DNA of 64,000 nt, taken from the NCBI RefSeq assembly GCF_921293095.1, contig NC_060246.1, positions 138,446,198 through 138,510,197 of the forward strand, read 5' to 3'. A program made the position numbers and the translations under genes. Shown here one piece after another: positions 41,506-56,000 of the stretch. Every line of letters starts with the position of its first letter. Positions within the stretch are counted from its first letter, which is position 1. The notes under the pieces are model-generated. The model had not been told where the DNA came from. It made no database searches and was given only the letters and a program-made list of their open reading frames with translations. Source of the stretch: Ischnura elegans (Eukaryota; Arthropoda; Insecta; Odonata; Coenagrionidae).

Positions 41506-44500
41506 TTCCCAATGCATTAACTGAATAAAGTGCCATTAGGTTTCTAACTGGGTGTGAGAGTTCATTATGTCCATTATTTCCAGGTAAGTCATGTTCCTCG
41601 TCTTCAGGGAATGATGCTTGGGATTGTCCAGTATTTACACTACATTCTTTGTCCAGGTGTCTTCTAATTTGCTTAAATCTTTGGTGAGCCCACTTCTTTT
41701 TCTTGCAGCAAATTCCAGCAAATCTGAAGACATATGGTCAAAGAAAGTGGTTTAAATACAAGACAATGCCATAGCATCAGCATCATTCCCTTAAGTGGCG
41801 TACTTTGAAATGTCGGGAAAAATTGAACTCTCTCGACCGGCTGGAAACACAAAAGCTTATTATGCAAATGTTGTACCTGTGTTTAGAGAAGTTTAAAGGC
41901 TGTATTCCACATCCAATGTGTCAAATAAGACAGAAAAATCATCAAGAAGAAATAAATAGCACTTTTTCATTTGTAGAAAAGCACTCCCGCTCTGGGCCCA
42001 TGGAAATAGTTCTGACATGATCATGGAGAGTTTCCTGCTCACCCAATCGCCTCCCTAAGCCCAAGCCCTGAGGATTTCACCATCCTTTCCCTGTCGTCTT
42101 GACCAGCTTTTCAGCAGCATTAGTATAATTCAGGAAAATTATCAAATCTATTACACAGGGTTTTTCTATGACCTAAAAGCAAAATACTCAATGCTGAGAA
42201 AGTAATGCTCAAGTTATCCTTTGGTAATCAAAAAATTATATTATTGTAGTTTCATAATCACAGATACATCAAACATTTACTTAGAAGCATTAGAAGACAT
42301 TAGGAAATGTAAAATGCAAAGGTATCACATTTCTTGCATCAAATAAATGATTGTATTCTTGATTTACAATGCTATACAAAAAAACCAGAAAGATATCGAG
42401 TATGCCTCCTTAGTCAACAATGAGAAGCAATTTTCATTATATTGCTGGGAAATATGGTCCCCATTCTATAAAAGTCGTACTATGAATTTTCAAATGAATT
42501 ATCTACTATCAACTGAAGTGTGGCAAAAAGTTTGAATCCTGTTCTGTAGTGACAGTACAAGTTGGTTTAAACTGCACTAAAAATTAAGCAAACCACATTT
42601 CTCACACCATAAACTATCATTATCAACCTAGAATGACTTGCCAAAACTTTCACGTCATTTTATCATCCAAACATACCTTTCCAACAAATGAATAAAAATA
42701 TGCAATGAAATAACACCATTTCATTTGTATATCAATAAATAAAACTACTCGTGTCTTTATTTATCATAAATAAGAAAGAAAAAATGTCCTGCATCCTCAA
42801 TACCAATCTAAGAGTATTAATGTACTAACTCCACATCCACACTCAATCCAAGCCTCTTAGTCTTTGGACACACCTGAACGTCAAAATTAAAATATATCAT
42901 TTTTAAAAAAAGAAATATGAAAGCATATGGATTTACCATACATATTTTGATGGTTATCGTAAGAAGGAGGAGCATTTTACAAGAAATAAAACTCATGACT
43001 AGAATTGATATATCATTCTTGAAAACTCAATGAATGCCCACATCATCGCCAGAGATTTAAAAAATACTGAATCAATTTAAACAACTCATACAGCACTAGA
43101 TATTTTGTTATGATATTGCTCAGCAGGAAGTTTGGCATTGATGCCATGATGAAGAGAAAAGTAGAATACAATATTTGATGAAGCTTTTTGAAAAATTTTA
43201 AGAATCCCACCATGTAAGGCGAAGGTGTGGCACATCTGCATTGCCTCTGCTCAGGATTTTGGAATAACAAAACCCCATCCAGTGATACTTCTGCAGTATA
43301 TACTTGGTGCAACTGATAATAGAATATACACACTACAAATATGCCATGGAAATTTCACTCTATGTGGCTTTTTTATCACAAAATCACTTACAGTGGCATT
43401 GCAGATATGTTACTTAAAAGTGTCACAATGTGACCTCATGTGAAGCAGCAATAAAGTAAGGTCATTGTTTTGGGAGGAAGGGTGGTTCACTACATTCCCT
43501 GGTGCCTTGGTGGTATACAATACCCCACACAAATAATGTGTATGCTTTGACAAGTGGCTTTTAGATATTCACCAATAGTCAATCCATTGTTATTGAAGAT
43601 CTTTTAAGTGAAAGAAAGTTTTTTCTCATAAACAATTTGAACTCAAATTTATGAAAAGAAATTTAAGATGGAGTAATGTGCTTCAAAATGAATTATTCAT
43701 ATTTTCATTGCCACTCAAATTTTGTAATACATAAATAAATATATTTGTAGCGAAATGTAACACTTTTATTTGCTCATTTTTTTATAAGCATCCCAGTAAG
43801 CCTGCATTCATCATCCCTTTAATAATATGTATTGACCTTAATTTACAGTGAAGCAGAGTCAAAGGTGGGAAAATATATTTATGGCATAGTGCCTATTACG
43901 TTTAATTATATTTTAGGTACAGCTTCAAAAGACTGTGTACATAATATTTTATTATACCCAATGCTCATATGTATTAAGATGCTTAAAAGTGAATTGGAAA
44001 TGCCAATAACAGATAAATCGGTACATATACTAAGAAATTAAGAGATGATGTGTCCAAGGAACACAAAAACAGAGGCGCAACCAAGTCAATCCCTTAAAAT
44101 ACACAGTAGCTAGCCTTTCAGAAATAAACTGCTGAAAATTAAATTATTTCCTATGAAATTGTTTACAATTATATTTCCTTAAACTGACTACTTTTTAATA
44201 AGTAATATGTATCATTCAAAAATAATTTTACAAATTTGGGCAGTGCTTCACAGCTTCTCCATTTATCAGAAGCTATTGGCTGGAGACTACGCTTATCTGC
44301 ATAATTCTGCTTGATTGTTAAATAATATCTACACTCATTGCAATGGAAAATCTTATTTATAAAAATAGGCACCAATGCATTTAATATTCAAAGGCATGAT
44401 ACAATGTTCCACCACATTCTAACAGATATGTAATTAAATTACAGACACAAAATGTAGGTATTTCCACTGAAGATCTTGGGAACAAATAAGTGATAAATAA

Positions 44501-45166
44501 TAAATGATAATTATAAATAGATATGAAATATGAAAACTGTCTTGTATTGATGATATCTTCTTCCTAAATTGAACACATTGGTCATTAAAAGCAAGCAGGT
44601 AGGTATGTCACCACAATGTCCGTGAAGCTCCAGCAATACCTTTCAAGATGTACGTACACTTTTGATGATTAACTCAAGCCCTTCCATCAGACTATGAGTG
44701 ATTGAAATTGAGAATTATTCTCACCACATTTTATGAAATTAATTAATTTCAAACTATCTTTCTCATAAGCTTCACGTTTGCGGACATGCTTGATAGCACC
44801 CGATTGCTTTGGAGACTGAACTCCATCAGTTGCCAAGATGTGGCATTCAGTAATGCATGAACGATGCATCAGTCCAAGGAGAAATAGTTTCCATATAGAA
44901 TTCCTCATGCATACAAATTACATGAAAAACTATGCATTCACATGTACATGCCATTATACCACCTGCGAGGCAATGCCACTACATTTGAGGGACGAATTTC
45001 ATCACAATGCAGCCGTTGATTTGTAAACCACATTGCTTAATGTATCGGAAGTGGTTGGCAAGGACATAGAACAGGTAACTGAAAAACAAAGAAAAAAATT
45101 TCATTATATATTTATATTTCAATTATTCTGTTTTGGAATATTTCACTCTCGGTCAAAGTGAAAAAA
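41506..45166. other. Spacer, no gene recognised
   Basis: AT-rich spacer. Near 43450-43560 there is text similar to the interior of the element at 38434-38885. No convincing exon was found on either strand. Confidence 0.45.
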
Positions 45167-45170
45167 TTAA

Positions 45171-45407
45171 CCTTGATCCTTAGAGTGGCGGAATGTTTTT
45201 ATATGTTTTGTACATTGATTGTGGCATTTACCCAAAATTTTTATTGCTAACTGGATATCTTGCACTTGGGCACTTTCTCTGACCATAAGGGTCGCCAAGG
45301 GGCTTAATTATACCAGACCAGCCCTCGTGGCAGAGGGTATCTCCTGCACAGGGGGCCTATTCTGCACTGGCTGGCAGGTAAAATCGTGAACTCCCACAGT
45401 GCAAGGG
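45171..45407. mobile_element. piggyBac-type MITE, 237 bp, TTAA-flanked
   Basis: TTAA lies at 45167-45170 and 45408-45411. The ends read CCTTGATCCTTAGAGTGG on the left and, inverted from the right, CCCTTGCACTGTGGGAG. Both begin with a CC(C)TTG motif next to TTAA. It is internal-only, with no transposase. Confidence 0.65.
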
Positions 45408-46868
45408 TTAAAAAGAGAGAATGGGGATGGGAAAGAGTTACATGAAACTCAATTTTAATTAAAAACACATGTAAAATTTACATCATTAAACCAAGGTATC
45501 AGATGCACTGACATGCCCCCCACAAAAAATTTTGATAAATTCAATCTCATTAGCTACATTATTTACCACCCATATTACCTTTTCCTGAAAATGCATTGCC
45601 TGCTTTAAGAAGAAGAAGGATAAATATGCACAGAGATGTTTAGGGAAATGAGGCAATATTCTATTTCTTCCACCCCTCCTTGAAAAACGGCATTTTTCAT
45701 GGCGGCATTGGAGTTCCTTAAAAGTGGGGGTCATGCCAAAGTACCCTCAAAAGTATCAATTCACGCACCCATCACTTCTCACATTCAGCCTATTTAAGAC
45801 TGTATTTAGTGTCCCCTGTCTAATACCAAATGGTAAAATTGTTTCAAAAGAAAATTTTAACGCCTTAAAGAATTAACTATTAAGTGAGTCATGGACAGGG
45901 AGTTGGAATGATGCCAACAGTCAGCACACCTCGGCAACTTCTTCACTATTGTTATGCGTGATACATAATCACTAGGATAAAAAGGAGCTTATACTCGATA
46001 AAAGGGGGTCTTCAAATTTTTCAGCTAGATGGCCGCATTAAGTATCAAATAGAAATTCGGAGATCGAATGCAGACTCAAAGTCCAAATGAAAAATAATCA
46101 AAGCACACATGTTGTTCTTAATGATTTACTTTATCTCATATATAAACCAAGGTGTTCTGATTAGACATGAACACTTCGTAAAAAACGAAGCGTTATCTTA
46201 TGAAGATACTTACGATACCGTTTGCATTGAATAATTTTATTACTTTAAGTTTTGTATTAGCTCTTTAAGATAATGAGTCCCCGATATTTACGCTTCACGG
46301 ACGATGACAGATTTTAAACTCAACAGGACGGATAAGGTAAGGGATCGGGAGAATTTGAAAATGAAGTTTTGAAAAAAATATAGGGCGACGGGGAAAAAAA
46401 CGGAAAATCCGGGAAATCGTAGGAATGAAAGGATATTTTGAGAACGATATTATGATTTATAAAATAAAATAGTGAATTGGCAGCCTATAGCTATGAAAGG
46501 CTAAAAAAGGCAGGCTTAGGAGGATATAAATGCTAAATGGAGTGAGGGTACGAAAAGGGAATTTTGAAATTCATGCAAGCTTGTTAGATATAATCATATC
46601 ACCAGAAAAATCTCTTTCCATTCAGTAGATGATAATGCAACATTCGCACGCTACAGAAAATTTCCATTTCGCAAACAGATTCTTCAGCTTGAAGGTGACA
46701 AAATTTGCACTCCTTAGGTGCTTGACTACTATTTGCAACCAATTAACTACAAGATAAAGAACTTGTCAAACGTTTGGAAACCTAATCACCATCTCCATTT
46801 GAAGATGGGAGCCACTTTACTTAATTTTTACTGGAGCGTACCTTTTCCACTCTGATCACTCGCGAGGG

Positions 46869-47077
46869 TTAAGACCGCGTCCTGCTGTGGAACAGTGATG
46901 CGATTAATAGGATGGTCCAAACTGCCTTGGAGGGTAGTGTGAGAGAGTCGCAACCGTTACAGAGTCGCGAGTTGCAGGTGTAGACTTCTTCTTCGTTTAG
47001 GCGGTTCTGAGTCTTCTTGAAGCTGTATGTCACGTCTGGTCGGGTGAGGCAGTTTCGATAGAACATTTCCAGCTCCC
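46869..47077 (-). CDS. Ly6 gene last exon with the CN motif and GPI-signal tail
   Basis: Acceptor gccgtgcag, then GELEMFYRNC..VYTCNSRLCNGCDS and a hydrophobic tail ending ..SRTRS, TAA at 46869-46871. An AATAAA on the minus strand (plus-strand tttatt near 46237-46242) is a possible polyadenylation signal about 630 bp beyond the stop. Confidence 0.85.
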
Positions 47078-50000
47078 CTGCACGGCGATGAAAACAAAAG
47101 AAATTAGTCCTTGAGAGAATAAATAGGGAATGAATATAGGGAGCTGAAAAACTAAATGCTGAACACGAGTGAAAAATTGAATTAATATTTGCCTTTAGGA
47201 TATTATGGATAGTCTTAACTTGTACTGTGAATTTAGGAAATTATCTAAGAAACACTAAAAATTAAGACTGAAATTGTCTAGAGAGCAATAAAATACTGGG
47301 AAAAAGTAACAGCAATATTAAGCAGGGCTTTGCAAATTTTATTACGAGGGAATTTTAGTCCTCTAAATTACTAAAAACGCAATAACAAATTCAAATTCGG
47401 GGTCTGACATGAAAAATATATTTCTTCTATCGTAATCATTGCACATGATAAAATATATTTATATGTCATGTATAAAATTCTAAAAATTATTCCTTTAAAT
47501 GTATATACGTATATCTCTCTCTAAAAACTTTTAACCATGATAAAACATAATGAGTGAATTAACTGCAACTCCTCGAGATGATAATGTGGTGGTTTCTTCT
47601 AGCCTTCCACATCGCAGTTCTACAGCCGTTAAAGTAGAGTTTATTATGTCAGTAGTGCAATGAATGTCGTTGTACTGACTAGTACTGATAAGCATCGAAG
47701 TAAGAAAACAATTAATTAGATTCTACATATGAAGCATGTTTCTGTATGAGAGCGACACTCGGTCGTTGACAGATGCAGAGATGTTAAGAGTGTAAGAACC
47801 ACATTTTAATTGGAGTCAGAGTAATTTAATAATGTTCATATCACGCTATCGCTATAAAAAATAAAAATATAGGATGAAAATCCCAATTAAACTAGTTTCC
47901 CTAAGGTCTACATTATAAGGACGAAATTTAAATGGCTTCAGTCCAACTGAGCGGTAATGGCACCAACAATTTAATGGATCTGATTGACCTAGTGAATCGG
48001 AATGAGATCTGAGAGATAAACATCCTATAAATGTAGGCAACCCGCATACTCACACGACGAAAACCTTAAGCAGCCAACGTCGGATTAGAATAGTAAGTGA
48101 AACTTAAGAATGAATACCTCGGATAAAATGACAGCCTCAACCCATTAATGCCCGGAGAAATTTTTTGTTACAACTTCAACTTCAACATCAAAATTTAGAA
48201 TGATTCTCTCCATAGGTACCTTATTTCGGGAAAAATAATTTAAAAAATATTATGCAAGTGGAACAATGTTTTTTTGTTGGCAACTTAAATTGCCAGCAAA
48301 GTTCCACAGTTTATAAATCATAAGAACAGTACACGAACAACAAAACTTTTTCACAGTGGCATTAAAAGTATGTTACGAATGCACATACCACAACAACATT
48401 CAGAAATATGAAGAATATATCACGAGAGGCACGAGTGATCACTTTAATGTCAAGCTCGGGAATGACCGCTTGTGTGCCCTTCACAGACTCTCCCTCATAG
48501 ATGCGGTTAGGTTTGACGGCAGGGTAAAATGCCGATCTTGCTAGATAAAGGAGAGAGTAGAGAGCAGAAAAAAATAATTGGTAGTTTATGACGAATATTG
48601 GGGTAGAAAGGAATTAACAGAAACGAGCAAAAATTTTGGCAACTGAGGTTGCCAATGGGCATTAATGCGTTAATAAAAACATTTTTGAGTTATTTCAGTA
48701 AGGTCACTCTGATATTCCGGTCACCTATATTGATTGAAAAGAAAATCATATTTAACATATTTTAAAAAGTCCATTCTTTAGCGGGGATTGGGGTGGTATG
48801 GTGGCCAAAGTGTTGGATTTCCACCCAGCGGGCTCGGGTTCAAATCCAGGAGGCAGAGAATTTTCAAAGACTGCCCGATCCCTGCTTGAATGTTGTATGG
48901 AGGACTTTTAAAGCGCAACTCTCCGTCCGTCGGATGGGACGTTAAGCCACGGTCCCCTTGGTGCCTTTCGTTAAGAGCAGGCCAATTCCGACGCCGAGTT
49001 TCTCTCCACCCTTCCTTCCATACCCTTCCCTCATGGTGCAAGTGACCTAAGCTGTCGGTCGCCTCCTCCCAAATAATACTACTCCTTTTATTAGCTTCAG
49101 CTAAGTATACGTGAAAATTTAATATTCGAATAAATTTCATTAAAAGACAGAAAATTTTTATGGCTAATTTCTCCGAACATTTGGGAACCTACAAAAGGTA
49201 AAAGAAATCAGTGGTATCACCTGAAGATTATAAGAAGTATTGAAACTCGGGTAGTGTTGTTTTTTTATAAAAATTAATCAAATGAAATCAGCCAGTTTTA
49301 CCTATTTTCATAAAAAATCAATGATTTAAATTACAAACTTGGGTGCTAATACTGTACTTTAAGTACCTAGGCACAAAAAAATCTGAATATCAAATAAAAA
49401 ATCTGATTACCAATACCACCTCCTTCCGTTCATTTTGAGAAATCGGCTCTCCTTAATGAGTGCCAAATTTTCAAAGGCTAAAAAAAATGATTAAAAAGTA
49501 GAATGTAAAAGAAAAGAGAAAACCTACTCACTGGAGGTGTATGAAACGAAAAAAAGTTCAATCTTTCCATTAGCTATTTTTAAATAAAAGAGTAGCTTCG
49601 GCGCAATATATACCGCATACTATGATTTAGCAAGAAGCATCAATTTCATTCCGCGCTTTCATGAATGACCAAGCGCGATCTAGGATTTCTAATCCAGACA
49701 AGTAAGAGGCCTGTAAAGCTGTCGAAGACTAGAAATGTCGCGTACATGAATCCTTTCTCTCATCAAACTACGAAAACTATAATAAAGGTTCTTAAAGTTA
49801 GCCTCCTGATGTATTTCCACCCAACGCGCATTTAAATGGGATTGCAAAGTTCGCCACTCGAGTCGCTGACGGACAAAGCGATTAAGATTTTACGGGGAAA
49901 TAAGCTAAAATGGGGGCTGTTAGCAAAAATTTGCATTCTTGAAGATAGAATTTATCAAAGTAATAATTTTTCAATGTTATTACTCGCAACTTCAAATAAT

Positions 50001-53000
50001 ATACCGCAAAATATTTGAAAAAAGTGGATCGAGGAGCACTCATCATTGCCCAGCAGACATTTTTGAGAATAAATTTAATTGCGACCGATGTGACAACAGA
50101 AATCAACCTCTTATGGTAAGGAATGGAGCCTTCTATATGCAGTCCCCTTGCACCAAGCATTCCACCAGAGGATGACGCACGATTTATCGAAGTTCAACGG
50201 CATACCGCCAAATTTTTGCCGAATTAATGCCGCTGCTCAACTTTCCTCGCAAATTATACCGCCGAGAGTACACGAATCGCCGCTTTCTCACGAGCGACGC
50301 CGCTTCTGCTAACGATCTCGCGAGGTATTTGTAAACAAGAAGCGTATTTTTTTCCCTAACGTCGTTGTTCTCCTCCAGACAGCCTCGGTGGAGAGTGCGT
50401 AAATGGAAAACACCATCGCTGGCGGGACGTCGAGCATGCATGAACGAGCTAGGCGGTGAGGCTTCCCCCTCGATCAGTAACTCATGAGTTCAAAACTCGG
50501 ATAGGAACTAGAAGCTATATTGACGTTAAATGACCTCAGATACATCTAATATCAGTTGGCTGTGATGAAATTAGAATGAATATATGGTTTACTTGTAGGG
50601 GGAATGCATTTAAGGCGGTTAATTAGGAGGGGGTACAGGGTATACCTAGGAGAAAAGAGAAGCCTCAGGAAAACCTTGATGAGAAGACAGAACAACCTTA
50701 TAGACCATATCTTGGGGCATGATGGCATGGTGAAGACAATCGTCGAGGGAAATGTAGAAGGCAAGACCGGAAAAGGAAGACCTTGAATGAAATTTATGGA
50801 ACAAGTAAAGAGGGATACGAAAGAGAAGAAATACTTCGGTGTTAAAAGATTAGCTGAGATATAAAATGAATTGAGCGGCGTAAAACCAATCTTAGGATCA
50901 GTGATGATGAGGCAAGAACTAACAGTGGATTATTAAGGTACCAAACTCCGAAGTACAAAGGGTCCTACCCACGGATCTTTTAAATTATAAAAGTCAGGGC
51001 CGTGGCCATAAATATTTTCACGGGGTTTACTTGAAGGGGTAATGCATTTCGGGCGGCTCATTTGGAGGGGGTACACCTATGATTAAACCTACAAAAAATT
51101 TGTTGGACTCTTAACTCCTTGACCTACGGCTTGCTACGGTATTAATGGATGGTGAAAATTATTAATTTTAAAGAGTTTTCGCAATGACATTCCGATAGGA
51201 AAGAATCGAAAACATTTCTTTTCACAATAGAAATTTGACCAATTATAACACGCAATTTCGGGGTAGCAAAATAAAAGGGTAGAAAATTTTGGCTCCACCC
51301 GAATTATGCTACTGCCTTCGGTTATTGTAATGTTAGATGCGTTACCTAGGGAACTTCTTGATCCATGTATCATACCCGTTTCATGTTAGGAGTTGAGAAG
51401 CTTCGTTGACGTTGCTTGACCTTATACACATATACTATTAGTTGACTGTGATGAAATTAAAATTAATAAAAAAAACCGGAGGTTCCTCTAATTTCAACTA
51501 AGATCGCTTTCAAACATGAAAAACGTTTAAATCTTCACTTAACTACCACACGGGACAATAGATCACAAAATGTCAACAGTATCCCCTCAAGTAGGTACTT
51601 CAGGTTTTACCTGGAGCGTCATGAATATAAATATCAATGTTAGGTTTTACATATACAGTATGTAGTATACACTTGATAATGAAAGGATCATAGCGACGTT
51701 TAGCATTATACTATAACATCAGCTGCGATAAAGTTTGAATCTAGCAATGACCTCGGAATCAGTGGCGCAGCGAGGGGGAGTTTGGGGGATAAACCCCCAC
51801 CCCCCAGAGCTCAGAGAAATTTTTAAGTTTAATATATTTTACTTAATCGGATTAATATCACTAACTGAATAGCGTAAGGATCAATAAAATATCCCTCAGA
51901 AAGCCGTAAAACTCACTATTTTGAATCATTTCCCTTAAAATTCCGCAATTTATTGATCTCGCATCTACCGCTTATCCTGGTGGGTATTCCATACCCCCAC
52001 ACACCCCGGTATTAGTTGCACCTAAACCCCCCCCAGCCTTAATTCCTAGCTGCGCCCCTGCTCGGAATATAAGGCGTAGGAATTAAAAAAAAAGCACCAG
52101 AGATAATTATGATTCTGTTCAATATAAACCCAAAAATCCTCATTTAAAAAATCAATTTGAATGGAAATTTATCAGTTTATCTCAATTTATGCGTAATTTT
52201 TGTAAAGAATCTAACTAGAAGATCAAAGAAACACAACCTCGTATAATGTGCTGAGGGCCAGCCGAGATTGCGTAAAATGGGCCAACTTGTCGAAGATGAA
52301 TGATCTGACAGAAGCTCAAAAAGATATCACGCTACAGTTATTAGAACATAAGTGTGCCAAGAATGCCAATACAATACGTGATGTCAAAATGGAAAAAAAA
52401 CAAAAGAAATTTCGGTGGCGAAATAGAAATGGTTACATTTTCGTCTTCATCTTTATTTATTTGTGAGGAAATTTTGGCATACGATTGCTTCCTCATGGAT
52501 TACAGTTTGAAAAAGAGTAGACCGAAGCTACATATTTAGCTTCTGAAGTAAAAACAGCGTTAAAGCATGAAATATAGCCATACACATTGATTCCTACAGC
52601 GTTCAAAGTTTAACAGCGTCAACTTCCCCAATATACGATTTTAATTTTTCCTGTTGAATAATAGTCAGGAAGTCTTCTCGGCTCCACACCAGGTTATTTC
52701 AGTCCCGAATATATCTAATCGAGATCATCTATCGATTCTTTTCCTCTTCTCAGAACCTATTTACTCTCACGAACCGAGAAAAATAGTCGTTTTTATCGAG
52801 GTTGAAATTCGCCGTGAAAAAATCATTTGTCTCAGCCGAGATTACCATTTGCCGGCCAGGCACATTAGCAGTTGTGCCACCAAACATAGGTAGCATACCT
52901 GACCGCCAATTGGGATGTTCGGGTTCGAGTCCTGTCTCAGACAAATGAGTTTCATGGAAAATATCATCAGTGGTCAAAATAACTTTACGCTCGTATAAGT

Positions 53001-56000
53001 GACCACTTACAAAGTAACTTGTTTCATGCAGTATTTTGAAAATAGTGGTTTATTAACGACTGTTTACCCCAGCCAACTAGCATGCGATAAACCATCTTTG
53101 CAAGCGAAATAGACCCCTAAATGATGGAGAGAAAATGCAGCGTGGAAACAGAGGCGGATTTAATGGGAGTTACAGGGGTCATGATCGCACCAAAATTTTA
53201 TGAAACGTTTTTAATATTTATTATTTTAATAAATTTGGAGCCTTAAAATTCAAAAAATGTTCAATTTCATCAGTTCTTGAGAATAAAAATGAGATTTAAG
53301 GCTCCAAAATGCGTAAAAATGGGTATTTCAAAAAATTTACACGGAAGAACGCCCCTCTCTTCCTATCCATATATTCCATAATATCCATGTATTCCATAAT
53401 CCCCGAACCCAGGTCATGACACCCCCACCAAATTTGATGCTGAATCCGCCGCCCCTGTGGAAAGGTATCGTTGCCGCTGACGACGCAGGGGCTTACCCAC
53501 CGTTTCCGTCGGTCATCTTGACGATCTCACATCCTCGGTCGCATCCGGCCGTGCGGGTCCTCGACGGGTCGAACTTCTCCCAGGAGCAAGTGTCGTTGCT
53601 CAACTGCCACCACTCCGGCTCCTCCGCCGACGTCCCGTTCTCCGCACCCTCTCCTCCGCTCGCCGGCACCACCTCGTAAGGATTGAAGCTGCACACGTAG
53701 CACTCCACCTCGGCGTCACCTAAGTGGCAGGAGATAAGCATTGCGATTACGATTCGAGGAAAATTAACTTACACCTTGATCTACCGCCACGCAACTAATA
53801 TGGTACACATGCGACGCCTATATCTTGAAGCCGGCTGCTAGAAGCCAATCTGAGATAATACGTTGTTTTTACTAATACTTTTCTTTATTAATACGTTTTC
53901 AAAATATTTTATACTCCACATCCACAAATAATGAATACCTGACTCCCCTTTTGGATTACACCCCATCACTCTCAAACAAACACAAAGGTTCCCAAACCGC
54001 CCTTGACCCTTCCCACATACCCACTCCTATTCAACTGAATCTATGCCATGATGTTACCACAATTTTTACTAGATAGAAGATAGAAGCTGATTTAAAAGTG
54101 ACACTCTCATTAGAGAATGCAAAGCTGTGAACTCGAGTTCTATAAAAAAAACAAAAAGTGAAATTCCATCGTAGCGTAGTGGCTGCAAGAAGTGTCGATT
54201 TTGGCGCCCACATGCTTTTTACCCGGCACCTCCTTGGGCAGGGGTCGCCGTCGAGGTAGTTGGTGGCATCACTGCGCGCCTAGAAGTTCGTCGTAGGTTA
54301 TAAGTTCTTATGGGTCATAGTCATACCGTATAAATTCAACAAACACTTGTGCTTTAGGGTCTCAGATTTGCATGAAATTTTCTGCATGGATATATATTCA
54401 CCACAAACTTAAGCTCGAGACCGTTTTGCGAAAAAAATTTGCGTTACATGAGCATTTCAATTTTTTTAGCGTTTTCGCAAAAAATAATGCCTTGACTCAT
54501 ATAATTATATTTCTTACATCACCAAATAGTTGTAGAGCCATGATTCAGCGGTTTAGCCAGGATTTGAAATGGGGGGAAAGCGTTCACTGGATATTTCGGG
54601 GCCCTTCCGGGTTGTATGGAAAATACCCCAGGCCAAAGGGGAATCGAAAATTTTGATGCTGGAGACGTGATTTTATTTGGGCTCAGAAACAGAAGTTTTG
54701 TACGAGTATTTATTAAATTAAATTATATAAATTGGATGAAGTAAAAACGTCAAAGGCTCCGGAGGGGGGTGGGGCGGAGGGTTGTAACAGGGAAAACCCC
54801 TCGGTAGCTACGGCACCGCCATGATGTATACCTCATTTTGAAGCTAGGACTTTGCGTAAGACACGAAATACGTAAAAATATTCATCAGATGACCTTTCAT
54901 TTTATTGTTATATTTAAATGTTTAAGAAATTTTTGATTAACTTTTATCAACTACTCCATCTCAGAATAAGCAAAAACTTTTTATCCTAACATGTAGACAC
55001 ATCTGCCTTACCATTCCAAAAATGAAATCAAGTGGCAACTCATAATGTGACATTTAGAATTTTCAACTTTATTAACATTAACACTTTTCTCCCGCGCGGT
55101 TTTTCGGGTCCTCCATGGGAAATACATACCCTGGGCTAATAAGCCTAGTCTGTGGATTTGATTACTGCTCCGGATCATAGTAATATGACCTACCGTTTCA
55201 GTTCTAAGTAATCAACACCGCTAATCCCTGTTATCCAAAAGTGCTTGTTTTATCTCTAGGCATGATCCGATTTGTCTAAATGAGAATTTAACTTTCCCTA
55301 TTACAGATACCCCGCTTTTGCAAATTTTGATTGGAAACAAGCCATACATCACAAATAGCATAACAATGCAACTTTCAATGCCCACATATCATGCTTACAT
55401 TAGTTTAAGTTTCCCTTATGTTTTGCTAAGGTAGTATGGAGATAAGGAATTTTTGATTTTTTTGCATCTTCTTGTATTATTTTTATAGCATCTAGATTTT
55501 TAAATTCAAGGAACAAATCGATTTCCGATTGATAAAAAAAGACACGTTTTCTGATTCCACGATTATGTTTAGCATTAAAATAGGGGCAGTAGAACACGGC
55601 TTTACTGCTGGATTTTTCAGACTCAGTTTACTTCATATTAGTCTTCAGCTGCGTGTAAGTATTGGTCTATTAATAGGTAATTAAATCATAATTGAAGTAT
55701 TAAAATAATTCCAGATTTTACTAATCCCTCCATTATTTAAAAACTAAAAATAGTAACGGCTGAGTCGTTAGACTCATTGATCTATTCCGGTATGATATAA
55801 TTTTGTAAAATAAATATGTATGTGCAGAAGAAGCCAGTATAATTCACCGCTGATATTGGAAAGGAAAGAAGTCTCTAAAGTGATTGTAACCTATTTATTT
55901 TAATTTTCACAGCCCTGACGCGAATTAAGAAATTACAGGATGCCTAGTGTGTAGTAAAGACTGATATGATATCCTCTTTTATTGGTGAATCTTCAGGACT

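Noticed and set aside
53497-53500. Using the stronger GTAAGC donor for the Ly6 middle exon in the main model
   Set aside because: It gives 517 coding bases and breaks the frame of the last exon, whereas the GTGGGT donor gives 513 and a complete Ly6 protein.
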